From assembly GCA_036511595.1 (NCBI GenBank), contig DATCBY010000082.1, positions 1-48,527 on the forward strand: DNA of 48,527 nt. The letters are read 5' to 3'. The number at the start of each line of letters is the position of its first letter. The first letter of the stretch is position 1. Both the position numbers and the translations under genes were made by a program. Shown here in pieces: positions 34,826-43,910 of the stretch. The notes below the pieces were generated by a model, which made no database searches, was not told where the DNA came from, and saw only the letters and a program-made list of their open reading frames with translations. The stretch comes from DASZQY01 sp036511595 (GTDB taxonomy: Bacteria; Pseudomonadota; Alphaproteobacteria; Rhizobiales; Kaistiaceae).

Positions 34826-35964
34826 CCGGCCAGGCCCTGGCGCATGGCCGCGTGGCGCAGCGCCGGGATGCGGTCGAGCAGGAAAAGGCCGAAGCCGCGC
34901 AGCGCCTGGACCGGCAGGAAGTCCGTGAGCAGCGTGCGGTTCAACGCATTGACGGCGACGGTCCGCGACAGAACCTCGGCCCGCCTGGCGCGATCGTAGG
35001 CGACGAGGTGGCCTGCATCGCCGGGATCCGGTGCCTCGCCGACGACATCCACCAGTGCCGCGACGTCACGAAGGCCGAGGTTCAAACCCTGCGCGCCGAT
35101 CGGCGGAAACAGATGGGCCGCCTCGCCGACCACAGCGACCCGACTGGCGGCGAAACGCCGGGCGGTCATGCCCGACAGCGGGAATACCTGACGGCTTCCC
35201 TCGACCACGACGGCGCCAAGGATGGATGCGGAACGCTCCTCGATCTCCGCAGCGATGGCGTCGTCCGGGAGGGCAAGCCGCCGGCTGGATTCTTGCGGCC
35301 GATCCACCCAGACCAGGCTGGAGCGGTTGCCCGCGAGCGGTACCAGCGTGAAAGGACCGTGCTCGGTATGGAACTCGGTGGAGGTGTCGCGATGGGGAAG
35401 GGTGTGGCGCACGTTGCAGACGAGCGCCGCCTGATCGTAGCTCCAGGTATCCACCTCAATTCCGGCGGCATCGCGCATGCGCGAGCGGCGGCCGTCGGCG
35501 GCGACGACCAGACCTGCCGTGACCGACTGGCCAGTCGAAAGCCTGATGGTGACGTTGCCCTTGACGATTGCCGAGTCGGCCAACGCATTCTTGCGGATGA
35601 CGCCGCGCTTGGCCACCGCACGCTCAAGTGCCGCGACGAGATCGGCGTTGGCGACGTTGTAGCCGAAGGCCGGCAGGCCGATCTCACCGGCGTCGAAGGT
35701 GACCTCCGGCGCCCGCAACAGGCGGCGCGTGCCGTCGGCGATGCGGATACGGCGAAGCGGCGCTGCCATGGCCTGCAGCTCGGCACAGACACCCAGGCGC
35801 TCGAGGAGCGCGACGGAGCCGACGAGCAGAGCGGCGGTTCGCTGGTCGGGAGGCGGCTCGATCGGCGCGATCAGCGTTACGTCGCGGCCGGCGTCCGCGA
35901 GGGCGAGCGCCGCCGTCAGCCCGACCGGGCCGCCGCCGACAACCGCGATCGCGGCGTTGATCAT
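34822..35964 (-). CDS. FAD-dependent monooxygenase, UbiH/COQ6-like
   Basis: Product of 380 aa. The FAD dinucleotide motif is IAVVGGGPVGLTAALALADAG at the N-terminus; VVAADGRRSRMRD is the DG motif; SRVAVVGEAAHLFPPIGAQGLNLGLRDVAAL is the second FAD motif (GE in place of the usual GD). This layout is that of ubiquinone-ring hydroxylases (UbiH, UbiF, UbiL), but which ring carbon, or whether quinone is the substrate, cannot be read. Its ATG overlaps the stop of the YeeE/YedE gene by ATGA, so it belongs to that three-gene unit. The long frame upstream of ATG 35964 is a shadow. Confidence 0.85.
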   Translation of the reverse strand: MINAAIAVVGGGPVGLTAALALADAGRDVTLIAPIEPPPDQRTAALLVGSVALLERLGVCAELQAMAAPLRRIRIADGTRRLLRAPEVTFDAGEIGLPAFGYNVANADLVAALERAVAKRGVIRKNALADSAIVKGNVTIRLSTGQSVTAGLVVAADGRRSRMRDAAGIEVDTWSYDQAALVCNVRHTLPHRDTSTEFHTEHGPFTLVPLAGNRSSLVWVDRPQESSRRLALPDDAIAAEIEERSASILGAVVVEGSRQVFPLSGMTARRFAASRVAVVGEAAHLFPPIGAQGLNLGLRDVAALVDVVGEAPDPGDAGHLVAYDRARRAEVLSRTVAVNALNRTLLTDFLPVQALRGFGLFLLDRIPALRHAAMRQGLAG

Positions 35965-36461
35965 AATGCGCTGGTGGTGGCCGCAGCGTTGGTCGTGTTG
36001 CTCGTGCGCGACGGCTCCGACCATTCCAGGAATTGGCCGGCGACCCACGATCCCACGAACAGCGCAATGACAAAGAGATAAACGTCGCCCGGCACGAGTC
36101 CCAGATCGGCGATGGCCGGACCCGGGCAGAAACCCGACAGGCCCCAGCCGACGCCGAAGATGGCGGCGCCGATCAGCAGCGGCGCGTCGACCCGCGTACG
36201 ACTGGTCTTGATGAACGCCGCGGCGGCAATCGGTTTCGCCAGCCCCAGCCAGCGGTCCAGACGCAGACCGAAGAAGGCCACGATGATCCCGCCGATCATC
36301 ACAAAGGCGAGACTCGGATCCCAGCGGCCCGAGGGAATGGCGCCGAGGTCGAGGAAGTTCCAGATCTTCTGAGGGTCGGTCATGCGCGCGACCGAGAGGC
36401 CGAAGCCGAAGAGGATGCCGCTGACGGCGGCGGAAACGAGGGCGATGCGGGTGTCGCTCAT
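35961..36461 (-). CDS. YeeE/YedE-family membrane protein, second half protein
   Basis: Product of 166 aa with about four transmembrane segments. Motifs are GFGLSVARMTDPQKIWNFLD and FGVGWGLSGFCPGPAIADLG; the latter holds the conserved cysteine in a glycine-rich loop that, in the thiosulfate channel TsuA (YeeE), relays sulfur compounds through the membrane. Together with the adjacent 145-aa protein it corresponds to a split YeeE, which in many bacteria is one chain. The C-terminal tail (SRTSNTTNAAATTSAL) is polar and extended. It is joined to both neighbours by overlapping stop/start codons (TGATG and ATGA). Confidence 0.9.
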   Translation of the reverse strand: MSDTRIALVSAAVSGILFGFGLSVARMTDPQKIWNFLDLGAIPSGRWDPSLAFVMIGGIIVAFFGLRLDRWLGLAKPIAAAAFIKTSRTRVDAPLLIGAAIFGVGWGLSGFCPGPAIADLGLVPGDVYLFVIALFVGSWVAGQFLEWSEPSRTSNTTNAAATTSAL

Positions 36462-36898
36462 CAGACGACGTGCCTCACGATGAAGACGGCGATCATCGCC
36501 GCGACCATGAACGTTCCGACCGCCACGAACGAGCGCACCGACAACCGCGACAGGCCGCAGATGCCGTGGCCGGAAGTGCAGCCGCGACCGACGCGCGTGC
36601 CGATACCGACCAGCAGCCCGGTGCCGACCAGCCATGCCGGCGACAACGTGATGACGGGAAGCGTGCGCGGCACTTCGGCGAAGATCGAAGGCGCCGCCAC
36701 GAACCCCAGCCACGCACCGACGGGCAGGGCGACGAGAAATACGAACCGCCAGAGTTCGTCGCCGCGGCGGACCGGATAGATGCCGCCGGCTATGTTTGAG
36801 ATGCCGGCGGTGCGGCCGTTGACCAGCCACAGAATGGTGGTCGCCAGGCCGATAAGAAGGCCGCCGACGGTTGCCGAGAGGGGAGTGAAGTTTTGCAT
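36461..36898 (-). CDS. YeeE/YedE-family membrane protein, first half protein
   Basis: Product of 145 aa with about four transmembrane segments. The conserved signature GIGTRVGRGCTSGHGICGLSRLSVRS carries two cysteines in the GCTSGHGxCG loop shared by thiosulfate and selenium/sulfur YeeE/YedE carriers. It is first in a minus-strand unit of three, and starts 169 nt from the divergent pcs gene. In other rhizobia such pairs sit beside BigR- or SqrR-type repressors and sulfide-oxidising genes; none is visible here. Confidence 0.9.
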   Translation of the reverse strand: MQNFTPLSATVGGLLIGLATTILWLVNGRTAGISNIAGGIYPVRRGDELWRFVFLVALPVGAWLGFVAAPSIFAEVPRTLPVITLSPAWLVGTGLLVGIGTRVGRGCTSGHGICGLSRLSVRSFVAVGTFMVAAMIAVFIVRHVV

Positions 36899-37066
36899 GA
36901 TGCTGATTCCGGCAGGATTTTCAGTAAGATATGAACGTTGTCCCCATCCGGCAAGGAACCTACGTCTAACTTAGCCGGCTGGCCGCCAAAGTCTTGCCAG
37001 CCGATGTGAGATGGGCGAAAGCATCATCCGGCCGGCGCGCGAGCCGTGCGGGGGGCAAAAGTCGGC

Positions 37067-37774
37067 ATGAAGAACCTGAACGTCAACGTCTGGGCCGTTC
37101 ACGTGCTGACCTCGAGCGGCGCCGCCTTGTCGTTCGCGGCGGCCATTGCTGCAGAGCACAAGCAGTGGCAGCTCGTCTTCCTGTTCCTCGGCATCGCCAT
37201 GATCGTCGATGGCATCGACGGACCGATCGCTCGCTGGCTCGACGTCACCAAGCGGCTGCCGTGGTTCGACGGCGCGATCCTCGACCTGGTGGTCGACTAC
37301 ACCACGTATGTGCTCATCCCCGCACTGGTGCTGGCCGAGAGCGGGTTGCTGACCGAGCCGTATGTCGCCACGATCGCCGGCATCGTCGTGGTCGTCGTCG
37401 GCGCGCTCTACTTCGCCGACAAGCGCATGAAGACGGAGGAGTCGGCCTTCCGCGGCTTTCCGGCCGTGTGGAACGCGGTCGTCTTCCAGCTCATGGTCTA
37501 CAAGTTTCCGGAGCCGATCACGCTGCTGGTGGTAGCTGCCTTCGCCGTGCTCACGTTCCTGCCGGTCGAGTTCGTTCATCCGGTACGGGTCAAGCGCCTG
37601 CGCGGATTGACCCTTGCGATGGCGGCATTGTGGAGTTTGCTCGCCGTCGTCTCGCTGGCGGCGAACCTCGATCCCGGGCCGGTGGTGGTGACGCTCTTCG
37701 CGCTATGCAGCCTTTATTTTGCGCTCGTCGGTGTCTATCTGCAGCTTACGCAGCCGGCCGCGGAGCCAACCTAG
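37067..37774 (+). CDS. pcs: Phosphatidylcholine synthase
   Basis: Condenses CDP-diacylglycerol with choline to make phosphatidylcholine in one step, a bacterial pathway found mainly in host-associated alphaproteobacteria. Product of 235 aa with about eight transmembrane segments. The CDP-alcohol phosphotransferase motif is spread over VDGIDGPIARWLDVTKRLPW and FDGAILDLVVDY. VWNAVVFQLMVY and FLPVEFVHPVRVKRLRGL are typical Pcs sequences. ATG 37067 is chosen; a GTG at 37046 is an alternative. terC begins 2 nt after the stop, so they are likely co-transcribed. Confidence 0.95.
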   Translation: MKNLNVNVWAVHVLTSSGAALSFAAAIAAEHKQWQLVFLFLGIAMIVDGIDGPIARWLDVTKRLPWFDGAILDLVVDYTTYVLIPALVLAESGLLTEPYVATIAGIVVVVVGALYFADKRMKTEESAFRGFPAVWNAVVFQLMVYKFPEPITLLVVAAFAVLTFLPVEFVHPVRVKRLRGLTLAMAALWSLLAVVSLAANLDPGPVVVTLFALCSLYFALVGVYLQLTQPAAEPT

Positions 37775-37776
37775 CG

Positions 37777-38514
37777 ATGCCCTTCTTTGACTGGATCACC
37801 GATCCGGCCATCATTGCCTCTTTCGTGACGCTCACGGTGCTGGAGGTTGTGCTCGGCATCGACAACATCATCTTCATCTCGGTCATTGTTGCGCGCCTGC
37901 CGGAAGTCGAAGCCAGGCGGGCCCGCCAGATCGGACTGGCGCTGGCCCTGGTGTTCCGGATTGCCCTGCTGTCGGTTCTCTTCGCGCTGATCGGACTTAC
38001 CACGCCGGTCGTCACCCTGCTCCGCCACGGTTTCTCGTGGCGCGATCTGATCCTGCTGGCCGGCGGCCTGTTCCTTCTCGTCAAGGCCACGCAGGAGATT
38101 CACAAGGATGTCGAGGCCGTCGACGAGGACGGCGCCAACCTGACCAAGCGCGCGGCCGGTGCCTTCGGCGCGATCGTATTCCAGATCGTGATTATCGACG
38201 TGGTATTTTCCATCGACTCGATTGTCACGGCAATCGGCATCGCCGAGCAGATCGGTGTGATGATCGCCGCGGTCATCGTCGCCGTGGGCATCATGTACAT
38301 AGCCGCGGGAACGGTCTCGGCTTTCATCCATCGCCACCCGACGGCGCGGATGCTGGCATTGGCGTTTCTGCTGATGATCGGCTTTGCGCTTGTCGCCGAT
38401 GGTTTCGGCTTCCACATTCCGCGCAACTATCTCTACGCCGCGATGGCGTTCTCGTCGGCCGTCGAATTTCTCAACGTGCTTGCGCGACGCAACCGGCAGC
38501 GCAACAAGACATGA
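37777..38514 (+). CDS. TerC-family integral membrane protein
   Basis: Product of 245 aa with about seven transmembrane segments. VVLGIDNIIFISVIVARLP and VIIDVVFSIDSIVTAIGIAEQ hold the two conserved aspartate-containing motifs thought to bind a divalent metal, manganese or calcium in the best-studied relatives. The name derives from tellurite resistance, but no other ter gene is nearby, so metal export or support of membrane protein secretion is more likely. The frame is open far upstream across pcs as a shadow; ATG 37777 begins the first transmembrane helix. No metal riboswitch is visible upstream. Confidence 0.9.
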   Translation: MPFFDWITDPAIIASFVTLTVLEVVLGIDNIIFISVIVARLPEVEARRARQIGLALALVFRIALLSVLFALIGLTTPVVTLLRHGFSWRDLILLAGGLFLLVKATQEIHKDVEAVDEDGANLTKRAAGAFGAIVFQIVIIDVVFSIDSIVTAIGIAEQIGVMIAAVIVAVGIMYIAAGTVSAFIHRHPTARMLALAFLLMIGFALVADGFGFHIPRNYLYAAMAFSSAVEFLNVLARRNRQRNKT

Positions 38515-38560
38515 CGGGGGCCGGCCACCGGCTTCGCCTGGCTGCCAAAGGAGCGAAGCA

Positions 38561-39532
38561 ATGCCTCAGGTGATCCGCATCGAGCGCCACGGCGGTCCGG
38601 AAGTGATGGAGTGGATCGAGCTGCCGATGCCGGCACCCGGTCCTGGCGAAGTATTGCTGCGGCAGACGGCGATCGGGCTGAATTTCGTTGACGTGTACCA
38701 GCGCACTGGCCTCTACCCGACGTCACTGCCGGCCGTGATGGGGAGCGAGGGTGCCGGGGTGGTCGAGGCGCTGGGCAGCGGCGTGACGGCGGTGAATGTG
38801 GGTGATCGCGTTGTTTACCAGGGCGCCCCCGGAGCCTACGCCGAAACGCGCGTCGTGCCGGCCGAGCGCCTGATCCGGTTGCCGGCCGGCATCGACGACC
38901 GGACTGCGGCCGCAGCTTTCCTTAAGGGAACCACCGTGAGCTTCCTGCTTCTGCGCACCTTCAAGGTGGCGCGCGGGCATACGGTCCTTTTCCACGCGGC
39001 GGCAGGCGGGGTCGGCCAGATTGCCTGCCAATGGGCAAAGGCACTAGGCGCTACCGTCATCGGGACCGTCGGGTCAAATGACAAGATGGCAGTCGCCCGG
39101 GCCAACGGATGCGATCACGTCATCAACTACCGCACCGAGAATTTCGCCGAGCGGGTAAAGGAAATTACCGGAGGGGCGGGCGTCGAGGTAGTCTACGACG
39201 CCGTGGGCAAGGACACGTTTTACGGTTCCCTCGACTGCCTGAAACCGCTTGGCATGTTTGTCTCCTTCGGCAACGCGTCGGGTGTCGTTCCCGAATTTCC
39301 GATCCGGCTTCTCCAGCAGAAGGGATCCTTGTTCGCAACCCGGCCTGCCGGGCAACATTACCTCGGCAAGCGGAGCGATCTCGAGGCGGCTGCCGCATCG
39401 CTGTTCGCGGTGCTGGTGGACGGATCGGTGAAAATCGAGATCGGCCAGACCTTTCCGCTGCGCGATGCGGCGCAAGCGCATCGGGCGCTCGAGGACCGCA
39501 AGACCGTCGGCGCCACGGTCCTCCTCCCGTGA
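38561..39532 (+). CDS. NADPH:quinone oxidoreductase (zinc-independent MDR family)
   Basis: Product of 323 aa, QOR-1 type. The catalytic domain includes GLNFVDVYQRTGLYP and LPAVMGSEGAGVVEALG. The NADPH-binding Rossmann part has HAAAGGVGQIACQWAKALGATVIG. No zinc cysteines are present, as expected of quinone oxidoreductases rather than alcohol dehydrogenases. The conserved Y/N pair around GLNFVDVYQR is intact. AAAGGAG precedes ATG 38561. It is separated from terC by 46 nt and may belong to the same transcript. The physiological quinone is unknown. Confidence 0.93.
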   Translation: MPQVIRIERHGGPEVMEWIELPMPAPGPGEVLLRQTAIGLNFVDVYQRTGLYPTSLPAVMGSEGAGVVEALGSGVTAVNVGDRVVYQGAPGAYAETRVVPAERLIRLPAGIDDRTAAAAFLKGTTVSFLLLRTFKVARGHTVLFHAAAGGVGQIACQWAKALGATVIGTVGSNDKMAVARANGCDHVINYRTENFAERVKEITGGAGVEVVYDAVGKDTFYGSLDCLKPLGMFVSFGNASGVVPEFPIRLLQQKGSLFATRPAGQHYLGKRSDLEAAAASLFAVLVDGSVKIEIGQTFPLRDAAQAHRALEDRKTVGATVLLP

Positions 39533-39716
39533 TCGAAGATTTGGCGGGATTTGGTGAAAACAGAAGCAGCCCTGCCAAAAAATAGCGTTTGATCAACGAT
39601 TGGGCATAATCCATTGTAGCCGCTTGGGTTCTGCCACGCGGGCAAGGGCGCGGCTGAGTGCTTTGGCACGCGCATGATCGGCAGGCAGCGGCCTGGTGCA
39701 CAGAAACGATGACGCA

Positions 39717-40067
39717 ATGGGACGCCTGACGACGCATGTTCTCGACACCGCATCCGGCAAGCCGGCGGCAGGTGTGAAGGTGGAACTTTACCGCATCGGA
39801 CAAAGGGACGAGCGGCTGACGGAAGCAAAAACCAACGCCGACGGCCGTGTCGACCGGCCACTCATCGAAGGCGACGCCTTCGTGGCCGGTGTCTACGAAT
39901 TGCGCTTCCACGCCGGCGACTATCTGCGCGGCGCCGGCACTGCCCTGCCGGACCCGGCATTTCTCGATGTGGTTCCCATCCGCTTCGGCATCGCCACGGC
40001 CGGCGACAATTATCACGTACCGCTGCTGCTCTCCCCCTATGGTTATTCGACGTACCGGGGGAGCTGA
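39717..40067 (+). CDS. uraH: 5-hydroxyisourate hydrolase (transthyretin-related)
   Basis: Hydrolyses 5-hydroxyisourate, the product of urate oxidase, to OHCU. Product of 116 aa. LTTHVLDTASGKPAAGVKVEL at the start and YHVPLLLSPYGYSTYRGS at the end are family signatures, the YRGS C-terminus distinguishing it from true transthyretin. There is no signal peptide, so it is cytosolic. ATG 39717 is chosen by family length; the ribosome site is weak. It overlaps xdhA by one nt (TGATG) and heads the purine operon. No promoter was recognised in the 184 nt before it. Confidence 0.95.
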   Translation: MGRLTTHVLDTASGKPAAGVKVELYRIGQRDERLTEAKTNADGRVDRPLIEGDAFVAGVYELRFHAGDYLRGAGTALPDPAFLDVVPIRFGIATAGDNYHVPLLLSPYGYSTYRGS

Positions 40068-41557
40068 TGCGTCCGACTATCCGTTTCATTCGCCGTGGCA
40101 GGCTGGTCGAACTGGTCGATGTGCCGCCGACGATGTTGCTCCTCGATTATCTCCGGGAAAACGAGGGGTCGACGGGCACCAAGGAAGGTTGTGGCGAGGG
40201 CGATTGCGGTGCCTGCACGGTGGCCCTCGGCCGGCTGCGCAACGGGCGGCTCGTCTATGAACCGGTCAACGCCTGCATACAGCTGCTCGGACAGGTCGAC
40301 GGTACCGAGGTGGTAACGGTCGAGGACCTCGTCCAGTCCGGCGGCACGCTGCACCCGGTCCAGGTGGCGATGGTCGAGCACCACGCCTCGCAGTGCGGCT
40401 TCTGCACGCCGGGGTTCGTGATGGCGCTCTTCGCCCTCTATCAGTCGACCACCGGATCGGTGACACGCGGCGAAGTCAACGATGCCATTGCCGGCAACCT
40501 TTGCCGCTGCACCGGCTATCGTCCGATCGTCGACGCGGCGATCGCCGCCTGCGCCGAGCCGCGCAGGGACCGCTTCCAGACCGGCATCAACGACATGACC
40601 GGCGTCTTGTCGTTCCTCTCCGACGGCGAGGACGTCTATGTCGGCAACGACGATCATTTCTTTGCGGCGCCGGGCTCGCTCGACAGTCTGGCGGCGCTCT
40701 ACGAGAAGCACCCGGACGCGACGATCGTGGCCGGCGCCACCGACGTCGGGCTCTGGATCACCAAGCAGCTTCGCGAATTGCCGAAGATCATCCATGTCGG
40801 CAAGGTGGTGGGCTTCGACAAGGTCGAGGACACCGGGCACGAAATCGTCATTGGCGCCGGCGCCACTTATGCGCAGGCAGAGCCGATGCTCCAGCGCATC
40901 GACCCTGACCTCGGCGAGCTGCTCCGCCGACTTGGTTCCAGACAGGTGCGGGCGTCGGGAACGGTCGGCGGCAACGTCGCCAATGGCTCTCCCATCGGCG
41001 ACATGCCACCGGCGCTCATCGCCCTCGACGCCAAGATAGAAATGCGGAAGGGGCGGCAGGTGCGCTCCATGCCGGTCGAGCAGTTCTACATTGAATACGG
41101 CAAGCAGCAGCGGGAACGCGGCGAGCTGGTGACCAAGATCACCGTGCCGCGCCTGCGCACCGATCACGTGTTCCGCTGCTTCAAGGTAAGCAAGCGGTTC
41201 GACCAGGATATCTCCTCGGTGATGGGGGCGTTCCGCTTCAGCGTCAACGGCGACGGGCTGATCACCGAGGCGCGGCTGGCCTATGGCGGCATGGCCGGAA
41301 TTCCGAAGCGCGCGAGCAACGCCGAGCAGGCGCTGACCGGCCAGCAGCTGCGCGACTCGAAGGCGTGGGCGCGGGCGTTCGCGGCGCTGCGCGAAGACTT
41401 CTCGCCGCTCGACGATCACAGGGCGAGCGCGCGCTACCGCATCGAGACGGCGCATTCCTTGCTGGGCAAGGCCTTGATCGAGGCGGCCGGTACCGCAAGC
41501 AACCGCACCCGCGTCGTCGGGCGGCGCGAGAAGGCGGAGACCGATGCCGCCCGCTGA
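40067..41557 (+). CDS. xdhA: Xanthine dehydrogenase small subunit (2x[2Fe-2S], FAD)
   Basis: Electron-transfer subunit of xanthine dehydrogenase. Product of 496 aa. The plant-type ferredoxin domain binds one cluster with C42, C47, C50 and C70 (EGCGEGDCGAC). The second cluster uses C110, C113, C146 and C148 (SQCGFCTPGF, NLCRCTGYRP). The FAD domain (about 195-370) has ATIVAGATDVGLW and ASGTVGGNVANGSPIGD. The C-terminal flavin domain follows. Fusion of the FeS and FAD modules in one chain is the XdhA arrangement known from Rhodobacter. It is coupled to uraH and overlaps xdhB by 14 nt. Confidence 0.97.
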   Translation: MRPTIRFIRRGRLVELVDVPPTMLLLDYLRENEGSTGTKEGCGEGDCGACTVALGRLRNGRLVYEPVNACIQLLGQVDGTEVVTVEDLVQSGGTLHPVQVAMVEHHASQCGFCTPGFVMALFALYQSTTGSVTRGEVNDAIAGNLCRCTGYRPIVDAAIAACAEPRRDRFQTGINDMTGVLSFLSDGEDVYVGNDDHFFAAPGSLDSLAALYEKHPDATIVAGATDVGLWITKQLRELPKIIHVGKVVGFDKVEDTGHEIVIGAGATYAQAEPMLQRIDPDLGELLRRLGSRQVRASGTVGGNVANGSPIGDMPPALIALDAKIEMRKGRQVRSMPVEQFYIEYGKQQRERGELVTKITVPRLRTDHVFRCFKVSKRFDQDISSVMGAFRFSVNGDGLITEARLAYGGMAGIPKRASNAEQALTGQQLRDSKAWARAFAALREDFSPLDDHRASARYRIETAHSLLGKALIEAAGTASNRTRVVGRREKAETDAAR

Positions 41558-43910
41558 CATGCAGGTGCCGACGGTCGTTCCGGGCGCGACGCCGCAACAG
41601 GTTGGCGCCGACCGCTTCACGATTGTGCGTCAACCCTACGCACACGACAGCGCCGTCAAGCACGTCACCGGTACGGCGCAATATATCGACGACATGCTCG
41701 AGCCGATCGGCACGCTGCACCTCGCCGTCGGCTACGCGCCCATCGCTGCCGGACGTGTCACCTCGCTCGATCTCGAAGCGACGAAGGCGTCGCCTGGCGT
41801 GGTTACCGTGCTGACCGCCGCCGACATTCCTGGCAAGAACGATATGAGCCCGAAGGAGATCGGCGACGACCCGGTCATTGCCGGCGACACGGTCATGTTC
41901 TACGGCCAGGTGATTTTCGCCGTGGTCGCCGACACGCGCGACGAGGCGCGCCGGGCGGTACAGAAGGCGCGGATCAGCACGGCGCCTTCGATGCCGGCGA
42001 TCGATATCGACGACGCGCTAGTCGCCGATACCAAGGTGCTGCCGGACTACGTCTTCCAGCGCGGCGAGCCGGCCGAGGAAATGATTCGCGCGCCTCGCCA
42101 GGTGACCGGCGAATTTCGCATTGGCGGTCAGGAGCATTTCTATCTCGAGGGACAGATCGCGCTCGCCATTCCCGGCGAGGACGGCGACATGCTGGTGCAC
42201 TCCTCGACGCAGCACCCTACGGAAGTGCAGCACGTCGTCGCGCATGTTCTTGCCATCAACGACAATGCCGTGACCTGCGAAGTGCGGCGCATGGGCGGCG
42301 GCTTCGGTGGCAAGGAAAGCCAGGCGACGCAGTGGGCGGCGCTGGCGGCGCTGGCCGCCTGGAAGACTGGCCACCCGTGCAAGTTGCGGCTCGACCGCGA
42401 CGATGACATGACGATGACCGGCAAGCGCCACGACTTCCGGGTCGACTATTCGGCCGGCGTCTCGCGCGATGGCGTGCTCCGCGCTGTCGACGTGACACTG
42501 TCGGCGCGTTGCGGTCACTCGGAGGATCTGTCGCTCGGCGTCGTCGATCGCACCATGTTTCACGCCGACAATTCCTACTACTACCCGGCGTGCAAGATTC
42601 TCACCCGGCGCATGCGCACCAACACGGTCTCCAACACCGCCTTCCGCGGCTTCGGCGGCCCGCAGGGGATGCTGTTCGCCGAGCGCATGATGGACCATAT
42701 CGCATACGTTGCCGGCCGTGATCCGCTCGACGTGCGTAAGGCAAACTTTTACGGCGAGGTCGGCCGCGACCGCACGCCCTACGGCATGCGCGTTGAAGAC
42801 AACATCTTGCCGGAGCTTATCGGCGATCTCGAGATGACCTCGAATTACCGCGAGCGACGGCAGGAGATCGCCGACTTCAACGCGTCGAGCCCGGTGCTGA
42901 AGAAAGGCATCGCACTGACGCCGGTAAAGTTCGGCATATCCTTCACGCTGATCGGCCTCAACCAGGGTGGCGCGCTGGTCCATCTCTATCGCGACGGTTC
43001 GGTGTCCTTGAACCATGGCGGCACGGAGATGGGGCAAGGGCTGTTCGTCAAGGTCGCGCAGGTGGTCGCCGAAGAGTTCGGCGTGCCGCTCGACAAGGTG
43101 AAAATCACCGCGACCTCGACGGCGAAAGTACCCAACACCTCGCCGACCGCGGCGTCGGCCGGCACCGACCTCAACGCGCAGGCCGCGCTCATCGCCTGCC
43201 GCACGATCAAGGACCGGCTCTACGCCTTCATCGAGGAACGCTGGAACATCACGCGCGAGCGCGTCGATTTCACCGACGGCAACGTGCTCGTCGGCAACAC
43301 CGCCATGACGCTGGGTGAGCTGGCGACCATGGCGATCGCCAGCCGCATCCAGCTGTCGTCCACCGGCTACTACAAGACGCCGAAGGTGCAGTGGGACCGC
43401 GAGAAGGCAAACGGGCGGCCCTTCTATTATTTCGCCTACGGTGGCGCTTGCTCCGAAGTGATCATCGATACCATGACCGGCGAGATGCGGGTGACGCGCG
43501 TCGATATTCTTCACGACGTCGGCAAGTCGCTCAATCCGGCGATCGACATAGGCCAGATCGAGGGTGGTTTCGTTCAGGGAATGGGCTGGCTGACGACGGA
43601 GGAACTGGTCTGGGATTCGGCCGGCCGGCTGCGCACGCACGCGCCCTCGACCTACAAGATTCCGACGGCGAGCGACGTGCCCGACGATTTCCGCGTGGCG
43701 CTGTTCGAATCCGGCGGCAACCGCGAGGACTCCATCTATCGCTCCAAGGCGGTGGGCGAGCCGCCGCTGATGCTGGCGCTCTCGGTCTTCTCGGCGATCA
43801 CCGATGCCATCGTCAGCCTCAAGCCCGCCGTCATGCCGCGGCTAGACGCACCGGCGACCCCGGAGGCGATCATGCGCGCCATTCGCGCGTCGAACGGGTC
43901 CGAGACATGA
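41544..43910 (+). CDS. xdhB: Xanthine dehydrogenase molybdopterin-binding large subunit
   Basis: Catalytic subunit that oxidises hypoxanthine and xanthine at the molybdenum centre. Product of 788 aa. Landmarks are MGGGFGGKES, AFRGFGGPQGM (from 366), GTEMGQGLFVKVAQVVAEEFG and, near the C-terminus, KAVGEPPLMLALSVF, where E739 corresponds to the essential catalytic glutamate of bovine Glu1261. The cofactor is molybdopterin with a terminal sulfido ligand. The start ATG lies inside xdhA; the stop overlaps xdhC by ATGA. Domain order and length match Rhodobacter XdhB. Confidence 0.97.
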   Translation: MPPADMQVPTVVPGATPQQVGADRFTIVRQPYAHDSAVKHVTGTAQYIDDMLEPIGTLHLAVGYAPIAAGRVTSLDLEATKASPGVVTVLTAADIPGKNDMSPKEIGDDPVIAGDTVMFYGQVIFAVVADTRDEARRAVQKARISTAPSMPAIDIDDALVADTKVLPDYVFQRGEPAEEMIRAPRQVTGEFRIGGQEHFYLEGQIALAIPGEDGDMLVHSSTQHPTEVQHVVAHVLAINDNAVTCEVRRMGGGFGGKESQATQWAALAALAAWKTGHPCKLRLDRDDDMTMTGKRHDFRVDYSAGVSRDGVLRAVDVTLSARCGHSEDLSLGVVDRTMFHADNSYYYPACKILTRRMRTNTVSNTAFRGFGGPQGMLFAERMMDHIAYVAGRDPLDVRKANFYGEVGRDRTPYGMRVEDNILPELIGDLEMTSNYRERRQEIADFNASSPVLKKGIALTPVKFGISFTLIGLNQGGALVHLYRDGSVSLNHGGTEMGQGLFVKVAQVVAEEFGVPLDKVKITATSTAKVPNTSPTAASAGTDLNAQAALIACRTIKDRLYAFIEERWNITRERVDFTDGNVLVGNTAMTLGELATMAIASRIQLSSTGYYKTPKVQWDREKANGRPFYYFAYGGACSEVIIDTMTGEMRVTRVDILHDVGKSLNPAIDIGQIEGGFVQGMGWLTTEELVWDSAGRLRTHAPSTYKIPTASDVPDDFRVALFESGGNREDSIYRSKAVGEPPLMLALSVFSAITDAIVSLKPAVMPRLDAPATPEAIMRAIRASNGSET

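Noticed and set aside
36994..37776. Fusion of an upstream frame to terC (506 aa)
   Set aside because: The extra part is the wrong frame of pcs; the first TerC helix starts at ATG 37777.
37700..37776. Manganese (yybP-ykoY) riboswitch before terC
   Set aside because: Only 2 nt separate pcs and terC, and no suitable structured leader is seen.
39589..39617. Promoter for the purine operon built on TTGATC and CATAAT
   Set aside because: The elements are only 10 nt apart and no alternative pairing has correct spacing, so I cannot support it.
42018..43640. 540-codon minus-strand frame opposite xdhB
   Set aside because: Shadow frame; xdhB has all expected motifs on the plus strand.
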